NCBI RefSeq assembly: GCF_902859935.1
Contig: NZ_CADIKI010000002.1
Location: 434,001 to 498,000 of the forward strand
DNA length: 64,000 bases
Origin: Paraburkholderia fynbosensis
GTDB lineage: Bacteria > Pseudomonadota > Gammaproteobacteria > Burkholderiales > Burkholderiaceae
Reading direction: 5' to 3'
Below, piece by piece: positions 61,523 to 64,000 of the stretch (position 1 is its first letter; the number at the start of each line of letters is the position of its first letter). The position numbers and the translations under genes are program-made. The notes beneath the pieces are model-generated. The model was not told the DNA's origin and did no database searches. It saw only the letters and a list, made by a program, of their open reading frames with translations.

Positions 61523-63234
61523 TCGCGCTGCATGATCTGCTTTCGGTTTGCGGGAAACCATCGTCGAACACGCCGGTGTGCCGGGACGGCGGCGAGGTGC
61601 TCGATCGCGCGGCGTTTCGCGCGCGCGTCGCGGCATGGATCGCACGGGTGCAAACGCGGGCCGCGCAACGCTACGCGTTGTGTATCGACGATCCGTTCGA
61701 CTTCGCCTGTGCGTTGTTCGCGCTGTTCGCGTGCGGCAAGGAACCGGTGATTCCGGCCAACGCGACGCCCGGCTATCTCGCTGATCTCGCCGACGCCTAC
61801 GATGCCATGCTGACCGATGCGGATCTGCCGCCGTTCGCGCGGCAAGCGGGCGCAGACGCCAGCGCAACCGTCGGCACAGGACACTTCATCGACCCACAAG
61901 CCCCGCTGACGCTCTACACGTCCGGCAGCAGCGGCAGCCCCAAACCGATCCGCAAGACGCTCGCGCAGTTCGACGCCGAAGTGCACACGCTCGAGCAGCA
62001 GTGGGGCGCTTTGGTCGGCGACGCGACGATGCTTGCGAGCGTGCCGCATCATCACATCTACGGTTTGCTGTTTCGCGTGCTCTGGCCGCTGGCGGCCGGC
62101 CGCGCGTTCGACCGGGCGATCAGCCTCGAGCCGCTGCATTTGCAGAGCCGCATCGAGCAATGCGGTGCAACCGTGGTCGTCTCGACGCCCGCGCAGTTGT
62201 CGCGTTGGCCCGCGTTGCCCGGCTTCGCGTCGTTGCTGCCGGCCCCGCGCGCCTTCTTTTCGTCGGGCGGCCCGCTCGCGCTCGATGCCGCGCAGCCCTA
62301 CGCTGCGGCTTACGGCGCCGCGCCGCTCGAAATCTACGGCAGCACGGAGACGGGCGGCATCGCGTGGCGGCGTCAGGATCGGACCGATGCGTGGCAACCG
62401 GTGAGCGGCATCGAAATTCGCCGCGATGAAGATGGCGCGTTGAACGTGCGCTCGCCGCATCTCGGTCACTCTGGCTGGCACCGCACCGACGATCAGATCG
62501 CCTGCGACGAGCATGGCCGCTTCCGTCTGCTGGGCCGGCTCGACCGTGTGCTGAAGCTGGACGGCAAACGCGTGTCGCTGCCCGAGCTGGAAGCGCGTCT
62601 CGCGCTGCATCCGTATGTCGCGCAAGCGGCGCTCGTGCCGCTCGCCGGCGCGTCGCGCGAACGCGTCGGCGCGCTGGTCGCACTGACCGAAGCGGGCAGC
62701 GTGGCCTTGCGCGACGAAGGCCGCGTGCTGCTCGCGCGAACCTTGCGCCGGCATCTCGCCGGTTATGTCGACGTGGTGGTGCTGCCGCGTCATTGGCGTT
62801 TCCGGCTGAGCTTGCCGTTCGACGCGCGCGGCAAGCTGCCGGTCAGCGCGGTGGCGGCCGCTTTCGGCGCGCGCGCCGAAGGTATGGAAGTGCTGGCCGA
62901 AGCGCTGACCCGGGCACACAGCGGCGACACGCTGCACTACGAACTGCGCGTGCCGCCCACGCTCGTGTATTTCGCCGGCCATTTCCCGGGGCTGCCGATT
63001 CTGCCCGGCGTGGTTCAGGTCGACTGGGCGGTTCGCCTTGCCGCCGATCATCTGCCGGCCGTGCGCGCGGTGGCGTCGATCGATCGGCTCAAGTTCATGG
63101 CGCCGGTTTCGCCGGGCGCGGTGCTCAAGCTCACGCTGGCCCACGACGCCGCACGCCGGCGCGTGCAGTTCGCGTACCGGCTGGAGGGCCGTGAATGCGC
63201 GTCGGGCGTGATCGTCTATCGGGAGCCCGGGTGA
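61519..63234 (+). CDS. AMP-ligase fused to ApeI-like 3-hydroxyacyl dehydratase
   Basis: 571 residues. Residues ~1-450 form an adenylate-forming acyl/aryl ligase: P-loop TLYTSGSSGSPKPIRKT, then IYGSTETGGIAWR, and the hinge LLGRLDRVLKLDGKRVSLPE. Residues ~455-571 form a hot-dog dehydratase of the FabA/FabZ/ApeI class: VYFAGHFPGLPILPGVVQ with the catalytic His, then DRLKFMAPVSPGA. The two activities are separate in some APE clusters and fused here. It activates the aryl starter or the chain and dehydrates intermediates. Its stop overlaps the next ATG by one base. Confidence 0.88.
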   Translation: MIALHDLLSVCGKPSSNTPVCRDGGEVLDRAAFRARVAAWIARVQTRAAQRYALCIDDPFDFACALFALFACGKEPVIPANATPGYLADLADAYDAMLTDADLPPFARQAGADASATVGTGHFIDPQAPLTLYTSGSSGSPKPIRKTLAQFDAEVHTLEQQWGALVGDATMLASVPHHHIYGLLFRVLWPLAAGRAFDRAISLEPLHLQSRIEQCGATVVVSTPAQLSRWPALPGFASLLPAPRAFFSSGGPLALDAAQPYAAAYGAAPLEIYGSTETGGIAWRRQDRTDAWQPVSGIEIRRDEDGALNVRSPHLGHSGWHRTDDQIACDEHGRFRLLGRLDRVLKLDGKRVSLPELEARLALHPYVAQAALVPLAGASRERVGALVALTEAGSVALRDEGRVLLARTLRRHLAGYVDVVVLPRHWRFRLSLPFDARGKLPVSAVAAAFGARAEGMEVLAEALTRAHSGDTLHYELRVPPTLVYFAGHFPGLPILPGVVQVDWAVRLAADHLPAVRAVASIDRLKFMAPVSPGAVLKLTLAHDAARRRVQFAYRLEGRECASGVIVYREPG

Positions 63235-64000
63235 TGAAGTTCGCTCCCTGCATCGTCATTCCGATCTACAACCACAAGGACGCGATCGGCGCGAGCGTCG
63301 CGCATCTCGCGGTGCATCGCCTGCCGATCTTCGTCGTCGACGACGGCAGCGACGACGCGACGCAGCAGGTGCTCGCCGCGCTTGCGCAGCATTACGCGGG
63401 GCAACTCACGCTGTTGCGGCTGCCCGTCAACGGCGGCAAGGGCGCGGCGGTGATGGCGGGGCTGCGCGCCGCGCGCGAGGCAGGCTACACGCACGCATTG
63501 CAGATCGACGCCGACGGCCAGCACGACGCGACCGACGTGCCGCGTTTCATCGACGCCGCGCGCGCCGAGCCTCGCGCGGTGATTCTCGGTCGCCCGGTCT
63601 ACGACGAGAGCGTGCCGAAAGCGCGCCTTTATGGCCGCTATCTGACGCACGTGTGGGTGTGGATCGAAACGCTGTCGCTGACGATCCGCGACTCGATGTG
63701 CGGCTTCCGCCTTTATCCGCTGGCGCTCGCATGCGAGCTGATCGACAGTGTGCCGTTGCCCACGCGCATGGACTTCGACATCGAGATCCTCGTGCGCCTG
63801 CATTGGCGGCGCGCGGCGTTCCGCTCGATTCCGACGCGCGTCACCTATGCCGCCGACGGCGTGTCGCATTTCGACGTGCTGTGGGACAACGTGCGCATCA
63901 GCCGCAGCCACACGCGGCTCGTGTTCGGCATGCTGTGGCGTCTGCCGATGCTGCTCGCGCACAAGCTGATGCCGCGCCGCGCCGCGCCCCTGGATGCACC
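63234..64000 (+). CDS. Family 2 glycosyltransferase (APE cluster), 3' end beyond the window
   Basis: At least 255 codons, open to the window edge; translational start at ATG 63234 overlapping the previous stop. GT-A fold: CIVIPIYNHKDAIGASV, PIFVVDDGSDD, GGKGAAVMAGLRAAREAG, and the DXD-like LQIDADGQHDATD. Then SMCGFRLYPLALACELID and MDFDIEILVRLHWR, as in dolichol-phosphate mannosyltransferase-like enzymes. In APE clusters such an enzyme, sometimes fused to an acyltransferase, probably modifies the lipid or sugar anchor. Any C-terminal extension is not visible here. Confidence 0.85.
   Translation, partial: MKFAPCIVIPIYNHKDAIGASVAHLAVHRLPIFVVDDGSDDATQQVLAALAQHYAGQLTLLRLPVNGGKGAAVMAGLRAAREAGYTHALQIDADGQHDATDVPRFIDAARAEPRAVILGRPVYDESVPKARLYGRYLTHVWVWIETLSLTIRDSMCGFRLYPLALACELIDSVPLPTRMDFDIEILVRLHWRRAAFRSIPTRVTYAADGVSHFDVLWDNVRISRSHTRLVFGMLWRLPMLLAHKLMPRRAAPLDA

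Noticed and set aside
61477..63144. 555-codon minus-strand frame
   Set aside because: Shadow of the AMP-ligase/dehydratase gene; the plus-strand protein shows all expected motifs.

Overview
The window is high-GC Gram-negative chromosome with AT-richer mobile islands. Gene content and order point to Burkholderia sensu lato, most likely Paraburkholderia, chromosome 1: hemL-ribD-ribE-ribBX-ribH-nusB, yicC-gmk-rpoZ-spoT, hemW-rdgB-rph, ubiD, a family-4 porin, fbp, pepN and an aryl-polyene (APE) cluster. The species call is inference from gene content; no search was run.

Region 1 (1-~11,900) is an integrated element. It carries three hypothetical genes, a tyrosine recombinase, a P4-type primase/helicase, three mutually similar small Cys/His proteins, an AT-rich repeat zone, a small charged protein with a strong terminator, and a very large PHP-plus-SMC ATPase of the TrlF type. 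Its right end lies in a tRNA-Gly(CCC) gene. Only the tRNA 5' half and its promoter survive (11,899-11,978), next to a palindrome flanked by direct repeats.

Region 2 (12,000-30,850) is core chromosome: YggT, EthD-like, DUF2520, a threonine/hydroxyaspartate dehydratase-like enzyme, a LysE exporter, ubiD, a probable small RNA ahead of a lytic transglycosylase, an aminotransferase, the riboflavin/NusB block, hemL, an EVE-like protein, a Bcr/CflA efflux pump and RidA.

Region 3 (30,877-35,405) is a 4.5-kb island remnant in tRNA-Ser(TGA). It is bounded by a 14-bp copy of the tRNA 3' end and carries a matching 21-bp repeat near each end. It holds a broken P4-type integrase, a lipoprotein, a hypothetical gene and a likely polymorphic toxin with a DUF4279-type immunity partner.

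Region 4 (35,500-58,150) is core: hemW-rdgB-rph, then divergently yicC-gmk-rpoZ-spoT-NinX-like, two tRNA-Arg(ACG), greB, a transposase remnant, a porin, a candidate small RNA, a cold-shock gene, a DnaQ/GIY-YIG nuclease, a secreted chorismate mutase, tRNA-Thr(CGT), fbp, a collapsed higBA toxin-antitoxin locus, pepN, a DUF4136 lipoprotein and a GDT1-family Mn exporter under a yybP-ykoY (Mn2+) riboswitch.

Region 5 (58,759-end) is the start of an APE operon: ketoacyl-synthase-like factor, acyltransferase, two acyl carrier proteins, a membrane protein, an AMP-ligase/dehydratase fusion and a glycosyltransferase cut by the window edge. No CRISPR array was seen.
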